Source: Persicaria tinctoria (Eukaryota; Streptophyta; Magnoliopsida; Caryophyllales; Polygonaceae). From it: DNA of 64,000 nucleotides. Positions within the stretch are counted from its first letter, which is position 1. Every line of letters begins with the position of its first letter. Where the stretch lies: assembly GCA_037127255.1 (NCBI GenBank), contig JBANSL010000020.1, positions 58,973,598 through 59,037,597 on the forward strand, given 5' to 3'. Made by a program: the position numbers and the translations under genes. A model generated the notes under the pieces. The model made no database searches, was not told where the DNA came from, and saw only the letters and a list, made by a program, of their open reading frames with translations. This document shows, in pieces, positions 1 through 11,590 of this stretch.

Positions 1-32
1 CTAATGGTAAACGTGGATGGCGTCTCTTTGAC

Positions 33-1992
33 TTGGAAACTAAGGAGATTTTCATTAGTCGTGATGTCGTTTTCTATGAGCAATCTTTTCCTTACAGTGA
101 ACCGGTTGCCCCTTCAGCACCTTCCCCTTCCATTGAGGTCTCCCTGGTTGTCTATGATGATGTGCACCCTGCTGATATACCTCCTCTTGTTCCTCCTTCA
201 TCGTCTGTCACCGACAGGGGGAGTCCTCCTGTTGCCCCTCCACCAGTCCGGCAGAGTACTCGCACTCATCATCCTCCTGTAGGACTACATTTGCAGTACG
301 ACTCACGTTACTACCCCCTCCCCCCTTGCTTCTTCACCGTCTGACTCCGGCTCGCCATCCTTAGGTACTCTCTATCCTATTTCGGCTTATGTTTCCTGTC
401 ACAAATTTTCTGTAGCACATGCTCAACTTCTCTCGGCTGTCACTTCTGGCTATGAGCCTAGCACATACTCTGAGGCAGTCAAGCATGTGGCTTGGCGTGA
501 TGCCATGGCCTCAGAAATCACTTCTCTTAAGCGCAACAATACATGTATTGTCACTAAGATTCCTTCACATAAGACGGCTATCGGTTGCAAATGGGTATAT
601 CGCATCAAGTACCGCTCTGACGGGTCTATTGAGCGCCACAAAGCTCATCCTGTTGCTCTTGGCAACCACCAGATTGAAGGGGTTGACTATCATGAAACTT
701 TTGCACCAGTCGCAAAGATGGTTACAGTTCGTGTCTTTCTCCTCGTCGCAGCTATTAAAGGATGGGAGCTGTATCATATGGATGTTCACAATGCTTTCTT
801 ACATGATGATCTGGACGAGGAGGTCTACATGAAGCTCCCGCTTGGTTATGTTGCACACGTTTCTGGGAATGTTTACCGCCTTCAAAAGTCCTTATACGGG
901 CTTCGGCAGGCACCTCGGAATTGGTTCTCTAAATTAGCGACAGCATTGCGGGGTTTTGGCTTTCAACAGAGTCGTGCTGACTATTCTCTGTTTGTCTTTC
1001 AGCGTGCTCATATTACTCTTCATGTTCTTGTTTATGTTGACGACATGATTATTGCAGGCAATGACTCTTCTATCATTAATCACTTCAAGTCCTATCTCAG
1101 CTCTTGTTTCTACATGAAGGATTTGGGTGCCTTGATGTATTTTATTGGCATTGAGGTCTCTCGTGCCTCTGCAGGTATCTTCCTTTCTTAACGGAAGTAT
1201 ACTCTTGATATTCTTGTTGAGACAGGTCTTCTTGCTGGGAAGCCCTGTGACTTTCCTATGGAACAGAATCATAATTTAGCCACCTCTGAGAGTTCTTTGT
1301 TCTATGAGCCTGACCGCTTCCATCGCCTTGTTGGCCGTTTGATCTATTTGACCATCACGCGTCCGGAAATTAGCTTTGTTGTCCATACCTTAGCACAGTT
1401 TCTTCAGACTCCGAGAGTTGATCATTGGCATGCTGCTTTGCGTGTCTTGCGTTATCTCAAGAGTCATCCTGGTCAGGGACTTTTGCTCTTAGCCTCCAGC
1501 TCCTTACAGATTACTGCTTATTGTGACTATGATTGGGCTGCTTGTCCGCTATCTCGCCGTTCTATCTCTGGCTTCTTTGTCTGTCTTGGTTCTTCGCCTA
1601 TTTCTTAGAAGACGAAAAAGCAACACACGGTTACTCGCTCCTCTGCTGAAGCCGAGTACCGCTCTATGGCCTCTACGTGTGTTGAGCTTCTGTGTTTGAA
1701 GTCGCTCTTGCTCTCCCTTGGTGTTCAACACTCAACACCGATGCGTTTATACTGTGACAGTTAAGCCGCCATACATATAGCTTCTAATCATGTCTTCCAT
1801 GAGCGTACAAAGCACATCGAGATCGACTGTCATTTTGTTCGTCATCACATCTAGAATGGCACGGTTTCTACCTCTCATATTCGGACTACAGATCAGCCTG
1901 CTGATTTGTTTACAAAACCTTTGGGTCGTGAGCAATTTCAGTTTCTCCTTCGCAAGTTGGGAATTTTGGATCTTAATGCTCCAACTTGAGGG
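33..1992 (+). pseudogene. Copia pol relic: integrase C-term, reverse transcriptase, RNase H
   Basis: Retrotransposon polyprotein that would copy element RNA into DNA in cytoplasmic particles. The start (33-344) carries the integrase C-terminal motif around ETKEIFISRDVVFYE. Reverse transcriptase follows at about 487-1191, with the conserved KWVYRIKYRSDG and NAFLHDDLDEEVYM blocks, SLYGLRQAPRNWF and the catalytic YVDDM. The thumb, connection and RNase H region follows (1258-1990), with the AEAEYRSMA motif and the terminal ADLFTKPL motif. The frame is broken between integrase and reverse transcriptase, and stop codons occur near 1189, 1606, 1761 and 1852. Otherwise the frame is well kept, so inactivation looks moderately recent. 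Family assignment is certain; the sub-lineage is not. Confidence 0.9.
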
Positions 1993-1996
1993 GGAG

Positions 1997-2127
1997 TATT
2001 AGACCCAGCTTAGGGTTATTTATGTAATTATACATTAGCTTGAGCCCCAAGGCAATATGTAACTATATATGATTAACGTTAATGAGAAAGGCAAGCAATT
2101 CAATCCCCAAAATACTTATTCTTATCA
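1997..2127 (+). repeat. 3' LTR of the Copia element
   Basis: The polypurine tract TTGAGGGGGAG ends at 1996 and the LTR starts directly after it. The expected TG start reads TA here, a probable decay. The LTR ends at TTATCA near 2127. At about 131 bp it is short, but comparable with the 127-bp LTRs of the Copia at 23378-50460. The right end is inferred from the CA dinucleotide, since the partner LTR is not in the window. Confidence 0.65.
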
Positions 2128-2183
2128 GTTTTTTTTAAACACAACCGTTAACCTTCCCTCTCGCTCCATCTCCCACCGCCGCC

Positions 2184-3108
2184 ATGGCCAACCCCAACGC
2201 CGCCCTTAACGACAATCTTCTTCTCGCCGCCAACACCACCGGCACAACTCCTCTCAACTTCCAAATCCCGAACATCACAATCAAGCTCGACGGTGACAAC
2301 TATTCCCTTTGGAAGAACACCGTCCTCTCTGCCTTGGAAGCCTTCGAACTCGCGTGCTTCCTCACCGACACCAAACCACCTCCGAAGACCCTTCCCGGCG
2401 CCACTGCCGAAGCTGAGCCAACACCCAATCCCGCCTTCACTCTTTGGCGATGTCGTGATCGGTTCGTTCTCCTCTGGCTCCACTCCACCATTGCGGAGCG
2501 TGCCCTCGCTCTCATCACTCATTGCACCACCGCTGCCGATGCCTGGTCCACCCTTGAGCGCACTTACCAGGCTCAAACCCGGGCTCGTCGGATGGCCCTA
2601 AAGCAGCAACTTCAGAACCTTGAAAGGAGCCCTGACCATGATGGAATACATCCATCAAAAACGTTCCTATGCGGACTCCCTGGCCGAGAGCCTCTACACT
2701 GTCGACCCCGAGGACCTTGCTGGCTACATCCTTGCTGGCCTGGAGTCCTCCTACAGTTCGTTCATCACCTCGTTCATGATGCGGACAGGCACCCTTGACA
2801 TTGAGGAGCTTGTCGGTCTACTGCTTTAGGAGGAAGCTCGCCTCCTTCGTGATCAACAGGCCGCCTCGACACTCCTCCCCTTGCCAGCCGCGCCCAACTC
2901 GTCCACTACACCCCTTACTGCCAACTTCGCCGCATCCTCTCGCGGCAATCGCAACCCCAGCACCCAGCGCCAGCCTTCCGAGGACCGAGGTCAGTCCTCT
3001 GCTCCGCCTACTGACGGCTCACCAAACGTCGGTCGTGGACAGCAATCCAGTCGACGCCACTAGTGCTAGATCTGCGGTAGACTTGGGCATCTCGCCCTCA
3101 ACTGTTTG
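2184..3108 (+). pseudogene. Copia gag relic (UBN2-type gag plus zinc knuckle)
   Basis: A nucleocapsid precursor starting at the ATG at 2184 (MANPNAALNDN). It shows the gag core signature (IKLDGDNYSLWKNTVLSAL), a helical middle part, and a C-terminal CCHC zinc knuckle near 3062-3104 (CxxCGRLGHLALNC). One frameshift lies near 2630, and stop codons at about 2827 and inside the knuckle break it. GC content is far higher than in the surrounding DNA and higher than in the neighbouring Copia pol, so it belongs to a different element. No primer-binding site or LTR is seen between it and the LTR ending at 2127, and homology stops abruptly after the zinc knuckle. Confidence 0.8.
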
Positions 3109-3425
3109 GTAATGCAAGTAGCTTTTCGAAGCTTTTAGTTTTAATATTTTATAGTTATAAGTTAAATATAAGATTTTGATTTAATTAGCTTTTGAAATTA
3201 GATTTTCAATAGCTACTCACCCCAAGCTTTTCAGAATTTTATTCTTTTTTTTCTATCTCATCAGCTAGTTTGCATCAGCTACTCTATCAACTGGGTTACC
3301 AAACACCTTACTAGCTTATGAAAACTCCAATTTAACATATATTTAACACACTTAATCCATCAGCTTCAGTTACTCTATCATCTTCAACTACCTCATCAGC
3401 TCTGTTTTATCAAACTGAACCTTAA
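3103..3425. mobile_element. Possible MITE abutting the gag relic
   Basis: AT-rich DNA beginning CTGTTTGGTAATGCAAGTAGC and ending near GCTCTGTTTTATCAAACTGAA. The ends are loosely inverted (GTTTGGTAA against TTATCAAAC read back), and internal AGCT-rich words recur. No clear target duplication was found, so the limits are approximate. Confidence 0.35.
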
Positions 3426-3819
3426 GCGTATAGGTGAGCTCTCTTTTAATTCAAATTCCAGTATATTTTGATTATTTTCTATTCCACTACTTTCAAGTTG
3501 GGCTTGATCTTACAAATCATATTTTTTGGTATGAATCGGTAAGATTATCATGAAATTGAGAGTTCAGTGCCCTTATCCTTCATCATTTATGCAAAATTTT
3601 GTATCATAGATAAGATGCCATTGTAGTGCCTTGTATCATTGGGTTAGGCACAAGGACTGTACATAACGGGCACATGATTCATCTTTAAACTGCACTTTCT
3701 TCCGCGTTTTAATTCTAATGTAGGCGCATCGATCTCTTTTACATGACATGTCCTTCAAATAAGCATAAACTCTTTCCGTTCTCTCAACCCTACATGATTA
3801 AGCGCTTCTCCTTGAACAT
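3426..3819. other. Intergenic DNA, nothing recognised
   Basis: AT-rich sequence without a plausible reading frame, inverted ends or repeat array. Confidence 0.5.
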
Positions 3820-3827
3820 CTTACACC

Positions 3828-4231
3828 CAGTGGCGGATTCAAGGGTGGGCGACACCGGGCCGTCGCCCACACCAATTCAGAAAAAAAATATAATAATATA
3901 GGTGTTATGTAAAAAATTGAAGGGAAAAATACAAATGTATTTAGTGGCTTAGTGGTTAAATTCACCCTATTTTAAATAAAATTCAATCAACCCTGGTTCA
4001 AGTTCCACTAAGCACATATTTTCATTTATTTTTTCCTCAATTCATTTTTCATTATTTTAAAGTTCTTATAATTTATTTGGTATTTTACAATTAAATAATA
4101 ATATTTTTTCTTACAAATTTAAGATATTTTATTTATATATTTTTTAAAAAAATAATTTGTAATAAATATAATATAAAAATTATTTACAAAAAATTGTGCC
4201 CATACCGAAAATTTTTCTAGATCTGCCCCTG
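3828..4231. mobile_element. Non-autonomous hAT element (Tip100-like ends)
   Basis: A 404-bp element flanked by a perfect 8-bp target duplication CTTACACC (3820-3827 and 4232-4239), the length typical of hAT transposition. The ends are imperfect inverted repeats: CAGTGGCGGATTCAAG on the left against CAGGGGCAGATCTAGA read back from the right. These resemble Tip100-type hAT termini. The interior is AT-rich and encodes no transposase. A tRNA-like stretch with A-box and B-box matches lies inside at 3941-4010. A truncated relative sits at 20756-20845. Confidence 0.88.
3941..4010 (+). other. tRNA-like (A box/B box) segment inside the hAT element
   Basis: TGGCTTAGTGG fits a polymerase III A box and GGTTCAAGTTCC fits a B box about 45 bp downstream. 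The flanking AGTGG and CCACT could pair as a short acceptor-like stem. The middle is AT-rich and does not fold as a normal tRNA. It is probably a decayed tRNA or SINE piece carried by the transposon. Confidence 0.35.
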
Positions 4232-4410
4232 CTTACACCAATTCTTATTGCCAACATTAGAATATAACGCAACTGTTGGTCCGAGATACGTTTAATTGAT
4301 TGACATATTTAGGGCAATTTTATTGGTGGTTTTGTCACAAATACTATGGGTAATTTTATACATCCATATGATGTATCTATCTGTTCAACCAGCAGCCCAG
4401 CCCCAGTACG

Positions 4411-4476
4411 TTGACTTGACAACGGTGGGTTGTTCAAAGTCCTCCCAAAGTCACCGACGATGGATGCATAAATATA
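4411..4476 (+). promoter_or_regulatory. Candidate W boxes and TATA box of the WAK-like gene
   Basis: Two overlapping TTGAC cores (4411 and 4416) form a W-box pair, the binding site of WRKY factors. A TATA-like CATAAATATA follows at about 4468, roughly 85 bp before the ATG at 4561. Stress control through W boxes is common for WAK genes. Here the assignment rests on motif and position only. Confidence 0.4.
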
Positions 4477-4560
4477 TCATATTACTAGGGATCGATCTAG
4501 CTAGTTAGATCTATTGATTCTAAAAAAAAATAAAACTAATTCAATCCATTGAGAATTGAG

Positions 4561-7500
4561 ATGGATGGAATTAATTTGTTGCTATTAGTTTTGATGCAGG
4601 TAGCGGTTGTAGTAATTGCAGCAGTTGCATCTCCCATAGCCAAGCCTGGTTGCGTAGATGAATGCGGCGGAATCAAAATTCCATACCCTTTCGGCATTGG
4701 CGACAGATGCTTCTACAATCACACTTTTCACGGCAGCGACGGTTCCAGTGTCAACTACGGCAGTCTCTACAACATCACCTGTAATAAAACCACCAATCCT
4801 CCCACCCCTATTTACGGTAACATTCCGGTTCTCAACATCACCCTCGACGACCATACCTTCCGTCTTAACACCCTTGTCGCTTATGATTGTTACCAAAACC
4901 CGTCGTCCCGTGGCTATAACAAGAACCGATACCTGAATATGAGGGGGTTCACGGTTAGCACCACCAGGAACAAGTTCGTTGCCATTGGTTGCGACACCAA
5001 AGCTACCTTCCAAGGCTATCGATTCGGCAACGACTACTATTTCACCGGGTGCAACACCTACTGCACCTCCATCTCCATTCAACACATCAAAAATGGGACT
5101 TGCTCAGGAGTCGGCTGCTGCGAGACTTCTGTCCCTGATGGCACCACCCGTGTCAACACCAGTCTATCCAGCTACTTCAACCACAGCCAGTCAGCTTTCA
5201 GTCCGTGCAGCGCCGCGTTTGTGGTCGAAGATGGTGCGTTCAACTTCTCAACTGTCAGTCTTACATATCAGGAAGACCATTTTATTAATGGCAACCTCTA
5301 CGTCCCTACTGTGTTCGATTGGTCTATTCTCAACTTAACTTGCAACCCAACAAAGGGGCAAGATGAGGTGATTTGTGGTCGAAACACCGAGTGCGTTGAT
5401 GGAGAAGCTGCAACCTCAACAAGTAGCTATCGTTGTAAATGCTGGAGTGGTTACTCTGGTAACCCCTATCTCCCACAGGGATGTCAAGGTAATTTTATTT
5501 ATATATCCAGTTCAATTATGGGATGATCGATCATATATATGATATTCATGGCGAATTTCGGTTGCAGATATTGATGAGTGCAGCGATCCGACACTCAACG
5601 ATTGCGAGAAGAGCAAGTACTGTGTGAATACGGAAGGAGGATACTATTGCAAATGCCCTTCAGGACACCATGGGAATGGTACAAAGACAAATAATTGCAT
5701 AGCGGATGGGTGGAATAGCTTGCCAATAGGAGTTAAAGTTAGTATTGGTAACTACCTTCAACAACCTTTAACTATGCAATTCACATTGATTGATCTTGAT
5801 AATTGGTGTAGCAACTATCAAGCAATTTTGTCGTGGTCGATATATTACAAATTTTAATCAACTAATACTCCATCCGTTCGGCAAAACTTGACGTTTTACT
5901 ATTCACGCACGTTTTTTTAGGAGCTAAAAACTATATAAAATATTTAGTTTTTTTAATAATTTTTTTAACAATTTCGTAGTTATTATTAATAAATATAAAC
6001 TTGTTAAAAAAAAATTTAAAATAAATATTTTATATAGTTTTTATCATTCTAAAAAAGTATGCGTGAATAGTAATCACCAAGTTTTATCAAATGGATGGAG
6101 TATAATTTTTTTATACATAAAGCACAATTAGCACATAAATTATTACAATAAAATTACTACAGTACAATATAACCTGCAAGTTTCCGTTGACTGAGTACCC
6201 AACTGGCTAGCATCTGAATTTGGGCTTTGTATCCTAATCGATTTATTGTTTTATTTTGTATGAAAAAAGATATGGATTTTTAAAGATATGGAGTGGTATA
6301 TTATGTAGTTGAAGGAGTAGTTGAATATAATATAAACCCATATAAATATATATATTAAACTATTTGAAATTGAATATATTTAATTGGCCGGTGCAAACAC
6401 TACTTGTATTTTTTCAAAACAAAGGTGTATTGAGTGATATTGACTATTCAACACTTAAATGTACCTTCTATACTACGTGTGCAGGTGTTGGCATTGGATT
6501 CATATTTCTTCTCATTGGAGGTATTTTTGTACGCTTGTTCTATGAAAAGAAAAAGTTATTGGATCTTAAAAAGAGTTTTTTTGAGAAAAATGGTGGTTTA
6601 ATTCTCCATCAAAAACTCAGTGGACGAAATATATCAATTCAAAAGTTTAAGATCTTCACTAGCGAAGATCTTGATAATGCAACTGCTAATTTCAGTGAAA
6701 CCAATGTTATTGGCCGAGGAGGATTTGGATTGGTCTACAAGGGAACCTTGTCTGATGGCCAAGAGATCGCAATCAAGAGGTCATTGAAGGTAGACCCCAC
6801 CCAAGTTGATCAATTCATCAATGAAACTCTTGTTCTTTCTGAAATCAACAATCGAAACGTGGTGAAGCTCTTAGGTTGTTGCTTGGATACAGAAGTTCCT
6901 TTGCTTGTGTATGAGTTCATCAACAACGGGACACTTTATGAGCACTTGCACGATGAGAGAAAGGCGTCTCTTTTGACGTTGGATATTCGTCTGAGTATCG
7001 CTGAAGCAGTTGCTAGTGTGTTGTCTTACCTACACACCACGATTGCAATACCTGTCATTCACCGTGATATGAAGTCAATGAACATCCTTTTAGATGAGAA
7101 CTACACAGCAAAAGTTTCTGATTTTGGAGCTTCAAAGTTGGTTCCAATAGATCAGGAACAACTAGCCACAAGAGTGGTAGGTAGTTGGGGATACTTAGAC
7201 CCAGAGTACATGCAAACAAATGAGCTCACAGATAAGAGTGATGTTTATAGCTTCGGTGTGGTTCTAGTGGAATTGTTGACGAGAAAGAAGGCGTTTTCTT
7301 CCAACATGCCCGAGGCAGAAAAGTCTCTTGCAACACATTTCATTTGTAAGATGAAGGAAGATCGTCTACTTGACATTGTTGATCGTGCAATCATGATGAA
7401 TGGTAAACATGAACAAGTGAAGGCCCTTGCGGAGCTTGCAAGGGAATGTTTGGGGCTAAGAGGAGAGGAAAGACCCACCATGAAAGAAGTCGCAGCGGAG

Positions 7501-7677
7501 CTTGAATCCATTCGAAAAATTACAAGAGAGAAGAGCTATAATGTCTCAGCACTTCCTGAGGAATGTCAGGCTTTGCTCATATATCCAGTTGAAGATAATG
7601 AGGGCAACACTGCAGGTAGTATCACTTCCAACATTAAAAGTGGAAATCTATTGCTCGATTTTGATGGTGGAAGATGA
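4561..7677 (+). CDS. Wall-associated receptor-like kinase (WAK-like), three exons
   Basis: A plasma-membrane receptor kinase predicted to bind pectin-type wall polymers outside the cell and phosphorylate proteins inside. Exons are 4561-5488, 5568-5747 and 6485-7677. Both introns are GT-AG, the phases match, and the total is 766 codons. I chose the ATG at 4561 because the in-frame codon at 4549 is TTG. Residues 1-24 are a signal peptide. A cysteine-rich GUB_WAK-type domain follows (GGIKIPYPFGIG), then EGF-like repeats near 262-355, with exon 2 carrying the calcium-type DIDEC motif. One membrane span lies near 369-385. The kinase domain has the glycine loop GRGGFG (446-451), lysine 467, HRD aspartate 564 and DFG aspartate 582. 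It ends in the GSGNLL-like tail typical of the family. All key residues are present, so it appears intact. Three exons is the usual WAK layout. Confidence 0.92.
5868..6100. mobile_element. Stowaway-type MITE in intron 2 of the WAK-like gene
   Basis: A 233-bp AT-rich palindromic element flanked by the dinucleotide TA (5866-5867 and 6101-6102). The ends match CTCCATCCGTTCGGCAAAAC against CTCCATCCATTTGATAAAAC read back from the right, which fits the Tc1/mariner Stowaway consensus start CTCC(A/C)TCCG. Internal arms ACTATTCACGCA and TGCGTGAATAGT extend the inverted repeat. It lies well away from both splice sites. Confidence 0.9.
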
Positions 7678-8864
7678 TCGACTTTCTTGCAATATTACTA
7701 TATATAGATCGAATTACAATTGCGTTTACTCAATAATTTTACGCAATATGCAACAAAGAAACATTGTCTAGTATGTACTATGTAGTGATTGACTTTCGTT
7801 GTCTATTTTTGCAAATTTGTACCATGTTTTATTATCTATCTATATCTAATATCTAATATATATATATAATACTAAAGCATATGTAATTGCTGCCACGTGG
7901 CGCCCTCACGTTTAACACACCACGTGTCTTTCTAATATTTAAGCCACATCCCCATGTACTTAACCATTCAATTGGTCTATAATTTTATTTAACCATCTTT
8001 CATTTCATTATACAAAAATCGATTAAAATAATCATTTTTCATTAAAACAAAATCAATTACTCAAATATTTCATTTGAATTAGAAATAACAATTCAGTCCG
8101 CTTTTATCATCAATGCCTGAAATTCGTCTTGCACCCTTTCTTCTGTCAGCCCCTTCTTGCAACCTTTCTCCTATGGTGATCTGCTACTTCATTATTGTTG
8201 TTACCAAACTGACCAATCGAATCCAAACTAACCAATCTCATCACCTACATCGTTCTTAAACTCATGATTGTTATTAACAATAAATGGAAACCACAATCAT
8301 AGCTTCTCCATGCTCAGGCATCAACATCACACAGTTTTTGCTGGATGTTCTACTGGCTGCTCACTTTCATCATCATCCTAAACTAGCAAAAGAGAATGAT
8401 TATTCATATAATCAGTAACCCAACCAAGAACAAGCATAGCTTGAAACAAATAATATGTACAAAAACAAAACATCACTCTTACATTTGCATTTCCGCTGGA
8501 CTGGCCTCCAATTATTTCAAGTCCTCATAATCTTCCTTGAGCTCTGCATCCTTATCAACATAGGGTTTCTTCTCTTGAAACCATTTCGCAAAATTGGGGT
8601 CACAAGATTGAAACTTATTTCTTCAAACACATCGAGATCGATCAATTGGAAATGACCCCCACTCCATCAGACATGGATCTCCACTTCTAGCAACAAACAT
8701 TGTCGACCTGTAAACCCGCATAGATTATTAAAACTAACACCAAAATGGATGAAAGACAAATGAAGATCTGGATGAGCGTAACAATCACTAACAACACGGA
8801 TTAAATCTAATTAAACCAATAATTATCCAAGAAAAAAAAATCTTAAGTAAATCTGAATCTAGCT

Positions 8865-9471
8865 AATTAAAATAAATTGGAAAAAAACTCATAAATTATT
8901 ATGATTATCCCTTAATATGTTAAGAAAATTTGCTAAGAAAATTGGAAAAAAAAAAACAGATCGCATATTTGCCTTCGGGTGTTTTACTTTTTTGAGGGGG
9001 ATTTGCTAAGAAGATAAAAAATAAAAAATATTGCAATCTACAACCAACACGATTGATTTTATCTAATATTTTCTGGAAATTTTTATAGCTGGATTTTTCG
9101 ATTTTAGTCATCACTATAATTTGATAATGAAAGATACAATTAAATCATCTATTTTCAACCAATTAAAATAAATTGGAAAAAAAAACTCGGAAATTAATAC
9201 ACTAATCCCTTAGTATGTTCAGAAAATTTGCTAAGAAAACTGGAAAAAAAAAACAGATTGCATATTTGCCTTCGATTGCTTACCTTTTCGGAGGGGAATT
9301 TGCTAAGAAAATATAAAATAAAAAAGATTGCAATCTACAACCAACACGATTGATTTTATCTAATATTTTCTGGAATTTTTTACAGCTGGATTTTTTTATT
9401 TTAGTCATCTCTATATATCTCTATAATTTGATAATGAAAGATACAATTAAATCAGCTATTTTCAACCATCT
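8865..9471 (+). repeat. Direct duplication of about 296 bp
   Basis: Copy A (8865-9160) and copy B (9161-9471) both begin AATTAAAATAAATTGG and run through TTTGCTAAGAAAA, TTGCAATCTACAACC and TTGATAATGAAAG in the same order. The copies have diverged by several percent. They lie inside the inner Helitron, upstream of the RPA-like relic. Confidence 0.8.
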
Positions 9472-9707
9472 TCAACAGGTTACATACTCTGCTTATTCCT
9501 GCTTTAATTTGTTATCTACTTCTCTCTCAACCCACCCACTTTTACTTATTACGTTTTACATTTTACATTTTACATTTATGTGTTTCAGGATCGCTGCCAA
9601 TTCCCCTTCTTGCACCCTCTGCTTATTCCCCTTATTTTCATCTCTTTCAAATCACCTTATTCATGTATTAGTATTGATTCCATTTTCTATTGTTTTTTTA
9701 AGTACGA

Positions 9708-10806
9708 ATGAAGAAGATTATATTTGTCGACGAGCTTAATCCCACCAATAGCAAAGGGAGCATCCAAGTCCGTATTGTGTCAATGTTTGACAACATTAAC
9801 TTCAAAAATAGGAAGGAAATCATTTCAAAAGACTTCATGTGTGTCGATGAAAAGGTGCGAGTCATTAATAATTTGTGGATTTTGTATATTTTCTTGGCAC
9901 ATGTTGCAAACATTCATTCTATTTTCTTTCAGGGTAATAAAGTTCATGCAGTCATAAGGAGACCATTGATCAAAGATTTATTGCATGCATTTCAGAATAT
10001 GGAATGTTCGAGATATCAAATTTCACTTTGATAAAGTACCTTGACCAATATCGCCATTGCTCCCACCCCCACAAGGTTATCTTCTCTGCTAACACAAAAG
10101 TCAAAGAAATAACCGAAGTTCCGATCTCTAGGCATTCATTTCAATTCACTGAATTTGATGTTATCCAAAGTAAAGATGTCGATCTAACTCTTTTGGTTGG
10201 TAAGTTGTTATTTATTGTGTATGTAACTTTCATCAATCAGTGTTCACAATAATATTTTATTTTATAAGGTTCGACAATATATGATTGTTTGAGTTTATGT
10301 AGATGTCATTGGTAACTTAACTAAAATTGGAAACATTATAGAATGTGAAGTCGGTTATGATAAAAAGGTTCACAAGAGGCTTGAAATCCATCTGGAGAAC
10401 ACTAGGTATTATTGATTGTTACATTTCTATATTAAATATATCACCATTTCCCACTCTATAATTGTTTTGTCTCATAACATTCGATATTCTTATTTTATAG
10501 GAATGAATTTATGATTTGCACGTTGTGGGATGGATATGCTGAGCAATTCACCCCTTACATTGACGTACTATTGGACGATAGTGTCCCCGTTATCATCCAA
10601 TTTTCCAGAATAAATATGAGAGGATGTAATGATTTCTGTTATGTTTAAATAATGTCATTAAATCAATATTTGTATAATATTGTTTTTAATTCTTTGTTGT
10701 TTTCCCTATTATAGCTGAAAACCAACTAGCCAACAACGTGAAGGGAAGCACACGTGTTTTCATCGACGATCTTAGAATTAAAGAGATAGCTGATTATAAA
10801 TCAAGG
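9708..10806 (+). pseudogene. RPA70-like (DUF223/OB-fold) gene relic in Helitron
   Basis: Related to the large subunit of replication protein A, a single-strand DNA-binding protein; Helitrons often carry such genes. Exon-like blocks with fitting GT-AG borders are 9708-9854 (MKKIIFVDELNPTNSKGS), 9933 to about 10200, about 10304-10405, 10501 to about 10624, and about 10716-10806. They join in frame except for one frameshift near 10003. Recognisable pieces include NKVHAVIRRPLIKDL, KYLDQYRHCSHPHKVIF, FMICTLWDGYAEQF and VKGSTRVFIDDL. These correspond to the N-terminal and central OB folds. The C-terminal zinc-ribbon part is missing, although a related piece lies in the outer Helitron at 13425-13655. 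Confidence 0.7.
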
Positions 10807-11590
10807 TCTATTTCATTAAGTTACTATTAAAGAGATAAATCCATAATTTTTTACTTAATTACCATAATTTTTCACTTCTTTATATATTTACATTCGGTTG
10901 ATCAGAATATGCATTTTAAAATCCGCACAACCGAATTTTGTTTTTTTTTTATACATTTTGTTACAGTAGTACATTTTCAAGGTTTGGAAATCTGTAAACT
11001 GTTGTAAAACATTTTGTAAACCGAATTTATAATAACTAAATATGTGAAATTGAATTTGTAATATGTAAATCTACGATCTATAAATTTGTAAACTGCTGTT
11101 ACATAATCTGAAAAACTAAATCTATAATAACAAATAAAAAATCAGTACAACTAATTCGGTAAAATTTCATTTGTAATCTTCAAATGTGTATCTTCAATTC
11201 TGAAAAAATATAGCCGATTATAAATCAAGGTTTGTTTATTAAATTACTATTAAAGAGAGAAATCCAAAAAAATTTACTTATTTATATATTTACATTCTGT
11301 TGATCATAATCTGCATTTGAAAATCTGCACAACTGATTTTTTTTTTCTTTTTACATTTTGTTACCGTAGTACATTTTGAAGGTTTGGAAATTTGTAAACT
11401 GTTGTAAAAAATTCCGTAAACTGAATTTTTCACAACTAAATATGTAAAACTAAATCTGTAAACTACTGTTACATAATCTGTAAAATTAAATCTTTAATAA
11501 CAAATAAAAAATCAGTACAACTAATACAGTAAAATTTCATTTGTAATCTGTAAATGTGTATCTTCAAATCTGTAAAAATATAAAACGAGA
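10788..11590 (+). repeat. Direct duplication of about 424 bp
   Basis: The segment starting AGCTGATTATAAATCAAGG at 10788 recurs as AGCCGATTATAAATCAAGG at 11212. It is followed in both copies by CTATTAAAGAGA, TTTACATTCGGTTGATC (or its variant), GGTTTGGAAAT and many TCTGTAAA words. The first copy begins inside the last exon of the RPA-like relic, so the duplication copied an exon end. Divergence is visible throughout. Confidence 0.75.

Larger units (their letters stand above)
1..2127 (+). mobile_element. Ty1/copia retrotransposon, 5'-truncated by the window edge
   Basis: The 3' half of a Copia element: integrase C-terminus, reverse transcriptase, RNase H, a polypurine tract (about 1986-1996) and a short 3' LTR. 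The order integrase before reverse transcriptase identifies Copia rather than Gypsy. The 5' LTR, gag, protease and most of integrase lie left of the window or are lost. Several in-frame stops show it is not autonomous. Confidence 0.9.

Noticed and set aside
4549..4560. Start of the WAK-like protein at 4549
   Set aside because: The codon at 4549 is TTG. The first ATG in frame is 4561 and gives a proper signal peptide.
4585..5085. 166-codon minus-strand frame across exon 1 of the WAK-like gene
   Set aside because: Antisense shadow of a well-supported ectodomain exon.
8455..8655. 66-codon + strand frame in the Helitron
   Set aside because: Composition and context show nothing protein-like beyond chance, and there is no homology I recognise.
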